Counted from the stretch's first letter, positions 26,368 to 34,654 are shown. The stretch: 64,000 nt of DNA from Escherichia sp. E4742 (GCF_005843885.1 NZ_CP040443.1:4340001-4404000), one strand, 5' to 3'. Notes: generated by a model from the letters alone, not told the origin. Translations and numbers: made by a program.

Positions 26368-26966
26368 GTAATCTACTGCTACGCCTGAAACAGATACTGC
26401 TTGGCTGGGGAACCGTTGGGGTTATCTACAACTTTAGCGACTACCTGCAAGGTGAGGGATATCAATTAACACCGTCAGTAATTGATAATTTAATTGCGTT
26501 TTCTCCTTCTGCAGTGTGGCTGTACCTCTCGTTTTTTCTCCTTGTACCGTTAGGCTATTTATCAACGCCGCTTTGCCATCTACGCTGGCTGGCACGGTCA
26601 ATGCAACTTTCGGCACTGGTAGCTGGCCTGTTTTATCTTCTCTGGCCCACAACAATGCAATATCCCTCGTTTGGTCAGTCGGGGATATCTGCGGGTGCGC
26701 TCAACGGGTTGATCGCCATTGACTCAAGCCAGAACTGTTTTCCCTCTTTACACGCGGCGCTCACGCTGTTGGCGGTATGGGCGATTGCCAAAAAGGGGAA
26801 CCGTTGGCTGACATTATTGAGCGTGGTCTGGGCGATAGCGATCGCCTTTTCGATTTTGCAATTACGCAGACATTTATTTATCGATTTAGTAGGCGGCGCG
26901 TTGCTGGCGACGATTTGCGGTTGGATATGCGCAACATGCGAGAAAAGGAAGACACATTATGAGTGA
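26364..26966 (+). CDS. PAP2/Aur1-like membrane phosphatase or phosphotransferase
   Basis: A 200-residue membrane protein with about five or six hydrophobic segments. It has PAP2-superfamily motifs FPSLHA (His130; the PSxH variant seen in Aur1/IPC-synthase-like members) and RRHLFIDLVGG (His170, Asp174). The first PAP2 motif (KX6RP) is not obvious. Such enzymes remove or exchange phosphate headgroups of lipids. The ATG at 26364 overlaps the previous stop (ATGA); an upstream start at 26352 is not needed. It overlaps the next gene by 8 bases. Confidence 0.83.
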   Translation: MSNLLLRLKQILLGWGTVGVIYNFSDYLQGEGYQLTPSVIDNLIAFSPSAVWLYLSFFLLVPLGYLSTPLCHLRWLARSMQLSALVAGLFYLLWPTTMQYPSFGQSGISAGALNGLIAIDSSQNCFPSLHAALTLLAVWAIAKKGNRWLTLLSVVWAIAIAFSILQLRRHLFIDLVGGALLATICGWICATCEKRKTHYE

Positions 26967-28083
26967 TTTACTGTTTCCCATCATATTGATGATGCTGTTG
27001 GTGTTAGTCGAAGCGGGCGTGTTGCAGATTTCCAGGCGGCAAAAAGTGGACTGGCTGGACGTGATTTTTAATATTAACTCCGGTCATATGATGCTGTGGT
27101 TATTTCGCTGCCTGGAAGTGCTCTGCTATAGCCTGGTGGTCAATCACTTAAGCATTGGCCTGTTTGATAATGCACCGGTTGTCCTGTTATGGCTATTTAC
27201 TTTGCTGGTGTGGGATTTGGGCTTTTACTGGCTACATCGATGGCATCACGAAATTCGCCCGCTGTGGGCGGTACATGTGGTGCATCATCAGGGGGAACAC
27301 TACAACCTGTCATTAGGCGTGCGGAACTCGTGGTACTCCTCGTTAACGTCAATCCCGTTTTTTCTGCTGTTGGCGATGCTGGGTGTGCCGTTGCAGGTCT
27401 TTTTGGCGGTTTCTATTATTCACTACAGTTGGCAGTTTTTTAACCACAGTGCGCTAACGCCGAAACTGGGCTGGCTGGAAAAAGTGCTTATCACGCCCTC
27501 GCACCATCGTGTCCATCATCTTAATGAAAAGCAATATGCCGATACTAATTACGGTGGCACCTTTCTGTTGTGGGATAAACTTTTCGGTTCGTATAGTGCA
27601 GGGCCGGACCATGCCGTAGGCTATGGCGTGAAAAATAGTCGCTTGTCCTGTAACCCGATGCGTGAAAGTAATCTGCCGTTTTTACGCTTAATGGGCTTTC
27701 GCTCATTCGGCAAAGCGATTGAGCGTCGCTACCAAAGTTCCGCGTGGGCAGTGGGGGCAGGGGTGATTCTGCTGTTTATGCTTGTGCTTGGCTACATCCA
27801 GCAATACGGCTATGGCATTGAGTTTATTACCAGTGAGCAGGTTGTATTATTTGTGTTGCTGGTGGCTGGTTCAGTAGCCTTAGGGGGGATGAGTGATGGA
27901 CAGCGTTGGGGAATGATTCTTTGGTGTTCTGTGACGGTGTCACTACTCTATTTTATTCTTTATATGTGTTCATGGAGCACTTTGCTCTGGAAGGGATTAG
28001 CGGGCATTTTGCTGGCTCATTGTGCGTTATTCGTAATCGGGGTGGGACGTAAATCGCTCAGGAAACACTATGAACCTGTTTAA
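26959..28083 (+). CDS. Sterol desaturase/fatty acid hydroxylase-family membrane enzyme
   Basis: A 374-residue integral membrane protein with the His boxes of the di-iron hydroxylase superfamily: HRWHH (93-97), HVVHHQGEH (106-114) and SHHRVHH (182-187), plus His168-type residues in FNHSALTP. Members hydroxylate or desaturate sterols, sphingoid bases, fatty acids or ether lipids using oxygen. After about residue 260 there are three or so extra membrane helices with no motif. It overlaps the PAP2 gene by 8 bases and the desaturase gene by 14 bases. Substrate unknown. Confidence 0.86.
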   Translation: MSDLLFPIILMMLLVLVEAGVLQISRRQKVDWLDVIFNINSGHMMLWLFRCLEVLCYSLVVNHLSIGLFDNAPVVLLWLFTLLVWDLGFYWLHRWHHEIRPLWAVHVVHHQGEHYNLSLGVRNSWYSSLTSIPFFLLLAMLGVPLQVFLAVSIIHYSWQFFNHSALTPKLGWLEKVLITPSHHRVHHLNEKQYADTNYGGTFLLWDKLFGSYSAGPDHAVGYGVKNSRLSCNPMRESNLPFLRLMGFRSFGKAIERRYQSSAWAVGAGVILLFMLVLGYIQQYGYGIEFITSEQVVLFVLLVAGSVALGGMSDGQRWGMILWCSVTVSLLYFILYMCSWSTLLWKGLAGILLAHCALFVIGVGRKSLRKHYEPV

Positions 28084-29161
28084 GCCAGACAGGTTAATCA
28101 CTTTTCCTGCCGATGATCCGCATCTGGTGAAAGAGTTGCAGAATGGTACGAAATCGTACCTCGCAAAAGCAGGCGATCATCGTTATGCCGACGGCTGGGC
28201 ATTCACCAAAATGGCGGCACTGATTATTGCCTGTTTATCCTGCTATTCACTGGCGTTGTCTCAAAGTCAGTGGGGACTGTATCTGTTGTGGTATCTGGCG
28301 ATGATGTTTTGCGCCATGCTATTAGCCGTCAATGTAGTGCATGACGCGTCGCACGATGCGTTTTTACGTGGTAAAAAGGCCAATACCTGGCTTAACCGGT
28401 GGGTTGCAATTCCTATGGGGCTTGATCCGGACTGCTGGCGAGTACGCCACGTACGCTTTCATCACGGCTTTACCAATATTGAATTTTACGATCCTGACAC
28501 CGCAGAAAATGGCATTCTTCGCCAGACACCGTGGCAACGCTGGCGACCTTTTATGTGCCAGCAACATTGCTACTGGCCACTGGTCGCGGCGCTCACCTTT
28601 CCCTGGTATATCTGGGTAGTGGACTGGCTCGATCGCGCAGGGTTTACGCCGGTAACACGGCATCTGGCCCTGCGGGGTTTTGCTGGCTGGGGGTATTTCT
28701 TAGCCGGGAAACTGGCGCATTGTGCGCTGTGTCTGATACTTCCCTGGCTTTTGTCTGATTTTAGTTTCATGACCATCCTGCTGACTTATCTGCTTAGCCA
28801 GCTGCTGGCGTCATTGATTTTTGTGATGTTGATTATCGGAACGCACTGGGCGAAGGGGCATACGCAGTTACCGCCAGAAGAGGGAAAAATGGCCGTGGGC
28901 CGGCTGGCGCATACCTTCGCCACTACCTTTGACTGGACGCCGCAACCTGCATGGCTTGGCTACTGGCTGGGCGGAATTAATTTGCATCTTACCCATCATC
29001 TTTTTCCTCACTGGCATCACCGCCATTATCCAGCGTTAAGCCGCATTATCGCGCAAATTGCCAGCCAGCAAGGTCTGGATTATCAGTTATTGACGTTAGC
29101 GGATTTGCTGAGGCTACAGCAGCAGTTTTTACGGCGAATGGGGGAGAAGCAGATAGATTGA
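28070..29161 (+). CDS. Membrane fatty acid desaturase
   Basis: A 363-residue membrane desaturase of the FADS family. Its three His boxes are complete: HDASH (91-95), HVRFHH (127-132) and HLTHH (306-310, followed by LFPHWHH). There are four or more membrane helices between them. The family introduces double bonds into acyl chains with O2 and an electron donor; E. coli otherwise makes unsaturated acids anaerobically through FabA/FabB, so an oxygen-dependent desaturase is unusual here. It is the last gene of the cluster and ends about 195 bp from the tRNA-Tyr gene on the other strand. Confidence 0.9.
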   Translation: MNLFKPDRLITFPADDPHLVKELQNGTKSYLAKAGDHRYADGWAFTKMAALIIACLSCYSLALSQSQWGLYLLWYLAMMFCAMLLAVNVVHDASHDAFLRGKKANTWLNRWVAIPMGLDPDCWRVRHVRFHHGFTNIEFYDPDTAENGILRQTPWQRWRPFMCQQHCYWPLVAALTFPWYIWVVDWLDRAGFTPVTRHLALRGFAGWGYFLAGKLAHCALCLILPWLLSDFSFMTILLTYLLSQLLASLIFVMLIIGTHWAKGHTQLPPEEGKMAVGRLAHTFATTFDWTPQPAWLGYWLGGINLHLTHHLFPHWHHRHYPALSRIIAQIASQQGLDYQLLTLADLLRLQQQFLRRMGEKQID

Positions 29162-29180
29162 GAAACGAATTAAGAGAGGG

Positions 29181-29355
29181 TGGTGGGGGAAGGATTACTC
29201 AGCGCTGCGGGTCGTTGCCTGCGGGTCGTTGCCTGCGGCAACGCTCTCTCGCTGGCGCTTGAGTCGAACCTTGGTCGAAGCTTCTCATCCTTCCCCGTAT
29301 GGGCAGAATATGAAACGATATCGATAAGTTTGAAATGAGTTTTATCAGGAAGTGA
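29181..29355 (-). repeat. Divergent copy of the tyrT-operon repeat, downstream of the last tRNA
   Basis: Starts with TGGTGGGGGAAGGATT, like the 175-bp units at 29474 and 29649, and keeps their Arg-rich-like core, but has many changes and a different 3' half. It contains a 14-bp tandem duplication (TGCGGGTCGTTGCC at 29206-29219 and 29220-29233). In K-12 this place holds the rttR repeats and the small tpr gene. I see no clear tpr here. Confidence 0.7.
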
Positions 29356-29440
<85 letters not shown>

Positions 29441-29473
29441 AGGAGTAATTCATATTGTAGGTAATGCTTGAGA

Positions 29474-29648
29474 TGGTGGTGGGGGAAGGATTATTCGTCG
29501 CTTCGCTCCTCACCCTTCGGGCCGTTGCCTGCGGCAACGTTCTCTCGCTTTTGCTCGAGTCGAACCTTAGTCGAAGGTTCTCACCCTTCCCCGATGAGTG
29601 CAAACATTAACAATCTCACCGAAGTTACCACATTGCTGTGGTGAATAA
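29474..29648 (-). repeat. 175-bp tandem repeat in the tRNA spacer, unit 1
   Basis: First of two adjacent, apparently identical 175-bp units between the two tRNA-Tyr genes. On the plus strand each begins with 19 bases identical to the 3' end of the tRNA gene (TGGTGGTGGGGGAAGGATT) and has an internal hairpin (GTTGCCTGCGGCAAC). The K-12 spacer, about 209 bp as I recall, has room for one unit only. Confidence 0.9.
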
Positions 29649-29823
29649 TGGTGGTGGGGGAAGGATTATTCGTCGCTTCGCTCCTCACCCTTCGGGCCGT
29701 TGCCTGCGGCAACGTTCTCTCGCTTTTGCTCGAGTCGAACCTTAGTCGAAGGTTCTCACCCTTCCCCGATGAGTGCAAACATTAACAATCTCACCGAAGT
29801 TACCACATTGCTGTGGTGAATAA
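29649..29823 (-). repeat. 175-bp tandem repeat in the tRNA spacer, unit 2
   Basis: Second unit, directly abutting unit 1 and the 3' end of the upstream tRNA-Tyr gene. The phase (29474, 29649, 29824) is exactly 175 bp, so the tRNA 3' end continues the repeat register. Short Arg-rich frames on the minus strand occur in each unit, without a convincing ribosome-binding site. Confidence 0.9.
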
Positions 29824-29908
<85 letters not shown>

Positions 29909-29950
29909 ACGGGGTAATGCTTTTTACTGGCCTGCTCCCTCACTGGGAAG

Positions 29951-29986
29951 CGGGGCGCATCATATCAAATGACACGCCGCTGTAAA
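29951..29986 (-). promoter_or_regulatory. tyrT promoter with GC-rich discriminator
   Basis: Minus strand: -35 TTTACA (29981-29986), 16-bp spacer, -10 TATGAT (29959-29964), then the discriminator GCGCCCCGC that makes this promoter sensitive to ppGpp. Matches the classical E. coli tyrT promoter. FIS sites would lie further upstream, in 29990-30110, but were not identified individually. Confidence 0.92.
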
Positions 29987-29999
29987 GGGTTACGTTGAG

Positions 30000-30054
30000 A
30001 AAAATGAACTGGTTGCGTAATTTTCATCCGTAACGGATTAAAGCCAACCAGTTC
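30000..30054 (-). terminator. Terminator after purU
   Basis: Outer inverted repeat GAACTGGTTG (30006-30015) / CAACCAGTTC (30045-30054), with an inner one, ATCCG/CGGAT, at 30026-30038. On the minus strand the structure follows the purU stop by 14 bp and is followed by ATTTTTCT. Confidence 0.7.
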
Positions 30055-30068
30055 TATTTTGCCAGCGA

Positions 30069-30911
30069 TTAAAGAATAATCGTCCGGTTACCGTAAACAA
30101 ATACACGCTGTGCCAAAACCTGGTAAAGCGCGCGGCTTAATACGTTTTTCTCAACATCACGACCTGCACGCATCATGTCTTCGGCTGTGTAAGTGTGATC
30201 CACATGAATGACATCCTGCATGATGATTGGACCTTCATCCAGATTGTCATTTACATAGTGTGCTGTTGCACCAATAATCTTCACGCCGCGTTCATAAGCC
30301 TGATGATAGGGACGTGCGCCGATAAATGCTGGCAGGAATGAATGGTGAATGTTGATAATTTTGTTCGGGAAGCGAGCGACAAACTCCGGCGTCAATACCC
30401 GCATATATTTCGCCAACACCACATAATCAGGTTGATGCGCTTCAATGGCATCCGCCATCTTCTGATCGTGCTCGTTGCGGCTTAACCCTTCATGGCTCAC
30501 CAATTCAAACGGAATATCAAAACGTTCCACCAGAGAACGTAAGGTCTCGTGGTTACCAATAACCGCAGCGATTTCAACATCCAGTCCACCGTAGTTGGCT
30601 TTCATCAGCAGATCGCCCAGGCAATGCGCTTCTTTGGTCACCAGAATAACTATGCGGCGGCGACCTGCGGGATTCAGTTCACGCACCGAACCTTCTGGCA
30701 AAGCGCTATCGAGATCCGCCAACAGGGTGGAATCATTAAAAATACCCTCCAGTTCCGTGCGCATAAAAAAGCGCCCGGTACGGTGGTCAACAAATTCATT
30801 GTTCTGCACGATATTTAACTCGTGCTTGTAGCAAATATTAGTAATACGCGCGATCAGACCTTTTTGATCCGGGCAAATAGTACGCAGAACTTTACGTTGG
30901 AGTGAATGCAT
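30069..30911 (-). CDS. purU: Formyltetrahydrofolate deformylase
   Basis: Hydrolyses 10-formyl-tetrahydrofolate to formate and tetrahydrofolate, feeding PurT and balancing one-carbon pools with glycine and methionine. At 280 residues it has the normal length. An N-terminal ACT domain (about 7-85) is followed by a formyltransferase-like domain with the active-site run NIHHSFLPAFIGARPY and the DEGPIIMQD segment with its Asp. It is transcribed away from ychJ's end at 30961 and toward the tRNA operon's promoter. Confidence 0.98.
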   Translation of the reverse strand: MHSLQRKVLRTICPDQKGLIARITNICYKHELNIVQNNEFVDHRTGRFFMRTELEGIFNDSTLLADLDSALPEGSVRELNPAGRRRIVILVTKEAHCLGDLLMKANYGGLDVEIAAVIGNHETLRSLVERFDIPFELVSHEGLSRNEHDQKMADAIEAHQPDYVVLAKYMRVLTPEFVARFPNKIINIHHSFLPAFIGARPYHQAYERGVKIIGATAHYVNDNLDEGPIIMQDVIHVDHTYTAEDMMRAGRDVEKNVLSRALYQVLAQRVFVYGNRTIIL

Positions 30912-30960
30912 TGCTGGAAAAACCTTGTTGAGAGTGTTTGCTAAACCGTACCGTCAACCT

Positions 30961-31419
30961 TTATTGGCCGCAGCACTTTTTAAATTTTTTACCTGAACCA
31001 CAAGGGCAGGGATCGTTGCGACCAAACTGCGGACGTGTACCATCAATATAGTACCATTGACCGTTTTCTTTCAAAAATCGCGAACGCTCAATAATCGCCC
31101 CGGATTTACCCTTCTCAGTAAAACGAGCGACAAAACTGATATAACCTACGTCGTCACCTTCGTGATATGAACGTTCAAATACGGTCAAACCTAACCATTC
31201 GGTATGTGCAAATCCGGCAATTAATTCAGCGCGTAACACTGAGGCGCCACAGGATGGATGCCAGGTTTTAATTAAATAATCTGCGTCGTGCATCACAAAA
31301 GCGCAGTAACGCGAACGCATGAGACGTTCGGGATCTGGTGCAACCTTTTCACCAGACACATAAGGGTGGCAACATAGGCTATACTCGACAGCACTACCAC
31401 AGGGACAAAGCTTAGACAC
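30961..31419 (-). CDS. ychJ: SEC-C motif protein YchJ
   Basis: A 152-residue protein with a SEC-C zinc motif at both ends (CPCGSAVEYSLCC at the N-terminus and CPCGSGKKFKKCC at the C-terminus) and an NTF2-like middle domain. Function unknown; the terminal motif is the one used by SecA to bind zinc and SecB or ribosomes. I chose the GTG at 31419 by family length. The middle part (FERSYHEGDDVGY) differs strongly from the K-12 sequence I remember, pointing to a non-K-12-like lineage. Confidence 0.92.
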   Translation of the reverse strand: MSKLCPCGSAVEYSLCCHPYVSGEKVAPDPERLMRSRYCAFVMHDADYLIKTWHPSCGASVLRAELIAGFAHTEWLGLTVFERSYHEGDDVGYISFVARFTEKGKSGAIIERSRFLKENGQWYYIDGTRPQFGRNDPCPCGSGKKFKKCCGQ

Positions 31420-31531
31420 AAATAATCTCCCTGGAAACAATAACGGCGTTTTAACCGCCGGAGTAGCACTATGTTAACCGAGCGGTAGCGATGTGGCTAC
31501 GGCTGCATTCCAGGGGACGCTTTCAGGAACA

Positions 31532-32443
31532 ATGAGAAAAGTAAAAATAGGGCTGGCGCTGGGATCCGGTGCTGCACGAGGATGGTCGCATATTGGCGTC
31601 ATTAACGCGCTTAAAAAAATGGGCATTGAAATTGATATCGTCGCAGGATGTTCAATTGGTTCGCTGGTAGGCGCAGCCTATGCCTGTGGTCGATTATCTG
31701 CGCTGGAAGAGTGGGTTACCTCTTTTAGCTATTGGGATGTTTTACGACTTATGGACCTTTCCTGGCAGCGCGGTGGACTGCTGCGCGGTGAGCGTGTGTT
31801 CAATCGATATCGTGAAATAATGCCAGAAACAGAAATCGAGAATTGTTCACGCCGCTTCGCTGCAGTCGCCACCAATCTAAGCACAGGGCGTGAATTATGG
31901 TTTACCGAAGGTGATCTCCATCTCGCTATTCGTGCATCCTGCAGTATTCCGGGCTTGATGGCACCGGTCGCGCATAACGGCTACTGGCTTGTTGATGGCG
32001 CAGTCGTTAATCCCATTCCTATCTCTCTTACACGTGCGTTGGGCGCAGATATCGTAATTGCGGTTGATCTCCAGCACGACGCTCACTTAATGCAGCAAGA
32101 TCTTCTTTCATTTAATGTCAGTGCTGAAAATGGCGAGAGTGAAGATGATCTACCCTGGCATGCGCGGCTGAAAGAGCGGCTAAGTAGTATTACTGCGCGT
32201 CGAGGCGTCACGGCACCGACAGCAACAGAGATTATGACTACCTCTATTCAGGTATTGGAAAACCGCCTTAAAAGAAACCGCATGGCAGGGGACCCGCCTG
32301 ATATTCTGATTCAGCCCGTTTGCCCACAGATTTCCACGCTCGATTTTCATCGTGCGCAGGCTGCCATTTCGGCAGGACAATTGGCGGTTGAGAAGAAAAT
32401 GGATGAGCTTTTACCGCTAGTTCGAACTAACGTTTTGACCTGA
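31532..32443 (+). CDS. rssA: Patatin-like phospholipase family protein RssA
   Basis: A 303-residue patatin-like protein. It shows the oxyanion loop GSGAARG (about residues 11-17), the nucleophile elbow GCSIG and the catalytic dyad Asp in VDGAVVNP. It is predicted to be a serine lipid acyl hydrolase; the real substrate is not known. I chose the ATG at 31532 (MRKVKIG) by family length; the longer frame starts at 31493. It lies upstream of rssB and is probably co-transcribed. Confidence 0.93.
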   Translation: MRKVKIGLALGSGAARGWSHIGVINALKKMGIEIDIVAGCSIGSLVGAAYACGRLSALEEWVTSFSYWDVLRLMDLSWQRGGLLRGERVFNRYREIMPETEIENCSRRFAAVATNLSTGRELWFTEGDLHLAIRASCSIPGLMAPVAHNGYWLVDGAVVNPIPISLTRALGADIVIAVDLQHDAHLMQQDLLSFNVSAENGESEDDLPWHARLKERLSSITARRGVTAPTATEIMTTSIQVLENRLKRNRMAGDPPDILIQPVCPQISTLDFHRAQAAISAGQLAVEKKMDELLPLVRTNVLT

Positions 32444-32530
32444 TTTTTTTATCTACACTTAAGTTAATTCTGACAGGCACTGATGGCAATAGCATGCCAC
32501 TATTGAATAAAGCCAGTCAGGGGAGAGAAC

Positions 32531-33544
32531 ATGACGCAGCCATTGGTCGGAAAACAGATTCTCATAGTTGAAGATGAGGCGGTATTTCGCTCGCTTCTGG
32601 ATTCGTGGTTTTCCTCTTTGGGAGCGACAACGGTACTGGCGGCTGATGGGGTGGATGCCCTTGAGCTACTGGGAGGTTTCACACCCGATCTAATGATATG
32701 TGATATTGCAATGCCGAGAATGAACGGCCTGAAACTATTGGAACATATTCGCAACCGGGGTGACCAAACACCTGTCCTGGTGATTTCCGCTACGGAAAAC
32801 ATGGCTGATATTGCGAAAGCGTTACGTCTGGGCGTGGAAGATGTTTTGCTAAAACCCGTTAAAGATCTCAACCGTCTGCGCGAGATGGTTTTTGCGTGTC
32901 TCTATCCCAGCATGTTTAATTCGCGTGTAGAGGAAGAAGAAAGGCTTTTTCGCGACTGGGATGCGATGGTGGATAATCCCACCGCGGCTGCTAAATTATT
33001 GCAAGAATTACAACCTCCGGTTCAGCAGGTGATTTCCCATTGCCGGGTTAATTATCGCCAACTGGTGGCCGTTGATAAACCGGGGCTGGTGCTTGATATT
33101 GCAGCTCTTTCGGAAAACGATCTGGCTTTTTATTGTCTCGATGTAACTCGCGCCGGACATAATGGTGTCCTTGCTGCCTTGTTATTACGCGCGCTGTTTA
33201 ATGGGTTATTACAGGAACAGATTGCCCACCAAAATCAGCGTTTGCCAGAGTTGGGTGCGTTATTGAAGCAGGTAAATCATTTACTGCGGCAGGCCAATCT
33301 GCCTGGTCAGTTCCCGCTATTAGTCGGCTATTATCATCGTGAATTAAAAAATCTCATTTTGGTTTCCGCTGGCCTGAATGCAACGTTAAATGCTGGTGAA
33401 CACCAGATTCAAATCAGTAATGGCGTTCCGTTAGGAACATTAGGCAACGCCTATTTGAATCAATTGAGCCAGCGATGTGATGCCTGGCAATGCCAAATTT
33501 GGGGAACAGGTGGAAGACTGCGCTTGATGTTGTCTGCGGAATGA
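32531..33544 (+). CDS. rssB: RpoS-degradation adaptor / response regulator RssB
   Basis: Adaptor that delivers sigma-S to the ClpXP protease in growing cells. It is inactivated by Ira anti-adaptors under stress. At 337 residues it has the usual length. The N-terminal receiver domain has phospho-acceptor Asp in LMICDIAMPRMNG (about residue 58) and Lys in VLLKPVKD. The C-terminal half is a degenerate PP2C-like effector domain. It is preceded by GGGGAGA ribosome-binding bases and follows rssA by 87 bp. Confidence 0.96.
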   Translation: MTQPLVGKQILIVEDEAVFRSLLDSWFSSLGATTVLAADGVDALELLGGFTPDLMICDIAMPRMNGLKLLEHIRNRGDQTPVLVISATENMADIAKALRLGVEDVLLKPVKDLNRLREMVFACLYPSMFNSRVEEEERLFRDWDAMVDNPTAAAKLLQELQPPVQQVISHCRVNYRQLVAVDKPGLVLDIAALSENDLAFYCLDVTRAGHNGVLAALLLRALFNGLLQEQIAHQNQRLPELGALLKQVNHLLRQANLPGQFPLLVGYYHRELKNLILVSAGLNATLNAGEHQIQISNGVPLGTLGNAYLNQLSQRCDAWQCQIWGTGGRLRLMLSAE

Positions 33545-33745
33545 GCAAACGATTATATGGGATAAAATTGCATTACGCGCTGGTGTCGGCTGGTGGTACT
33601 ATCGTCGCCATTCGTTTAAGTAATTGTCTTAATTATGTTAACTCGCCTCCTTTTCAGAACCAGGCCTCGTCAGGGTACTGATATACTGGGATGCGATACA
33701 GAAATATGAACACGTTCAATACACGAACAGTCCAGGAGAATTTAA

Positions 33746-34654
33746 ATGGCTGCCATTAATACGAAAGTCAAAAAAGCCGTTATCCCCGTTGCGGGATTAG
33801 GAACCAGGATGTTGCCGGCGACGAAAGCTATCCCGAAAGAGATGCTGCCGCTTGTCGATAAGCCATTAATTCAATACGTCGTGAATGAATGTATTGCGGC
33901 TGGCATTACTGAAATTGTGCTGGTCACTCACTCATCTAAAAACTCTATTGAAAACCATTTCGATACCAGTTTTGAACTGGAAGCAATGCTGGAAAAACGT
34001 GTAAAACGCCAGTTGCTTGATGAAGTGCAGTCCATTTGTCCACCACACGTGACTATTATGCAAGTTCGTCAGGGGCTGGCGAAAGGTTTGGGACACGCAG
34101 TATTGTGTGCCCATCCGGTAGTTGGTGATGAACCTGTGGCTGTTATTTTGCCTGACGTTATTCTGGATGAATATGAATCCGATTTATCGCAGGATAACCT
34201 TGCAGAGATGATTCGTCGCTTTGATGAAACTGGCCACAGCCAGATAATGGTGGAGCCTGTTGCTGATGTGACGGCATATGGTGTTGTGGATTGCAAAGGT
34301 GTGGATTTAGCGCCTGGCGAAAGTGTACCGATGGTCGGTGTGGTAGAAAAACCGAAAGCAGATGTAGCGCCTTCTAATCTTGCTATTGTCGGCCGTTATG
34401 TTCTCAGTGCTGATATTTGGCCGCTGCTGGCAAAAACCCCTCCGGGAGCAGGTGATGAAATTCAGCTCACCGACGCGATTGATATGCTGATCGAAAAAGA
34501 AACGGTTGAAGCCTATCATATGAAAGGGAAGAGCCATGACTGCGGTAATAAATTAGGTTACATGCAGGCCTTCGTTGAATACGGTATTCGCCACAATACT
34601 CTGGGTACTGAATTTAAAGCCTGGCTTGAAGAAGAGATAGGCATTAAGAAGTAA
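33746..34654 (+). CDS. galU: UTP-glucose-1-phosphate uridylyltransferase
   Basis: Makes UDP-glucose from UTP and glucose-1-phosphate for galactose use, LPS core, capsule and osmoregulated glucans. At 302 residues it has the normal length. The nucleotide-binding signature GLGTRMLPATKAIPKEM is near residue 20, and DVILDEY with catalytic acidic residues near 135. A single-gene unit with 200 bp of upstream DNA (33545-33745) and its own terminator. Confidence 0.98.
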   Translation: MAAINTKVKKAVIPVAGLGTRMLPATKAIPKEMLPLVDKPLIQYVVNECIAAGITEIVLVTHSSKNSIENHFDTSFELEAMLEKRVKRQLLDEVQSICPPHVTIMQVRQGLAKGLGHAVLCAHPVVGDEPVAVILPDVILDEYESDLSQDNLAEMIRRFDETGHSQIMVEPVADVTAYGVVDCKGVDLAPGESVPMVGVVEKPKADVAPSNLAIVGRYVLSADIWPLLAKTPPGAGDEIQLTDAIDMLIEKETVEAYHMKGKSHDCGNKLGYMQAFVEYGIRHNTLGTEFKAWLEEEIGIKK

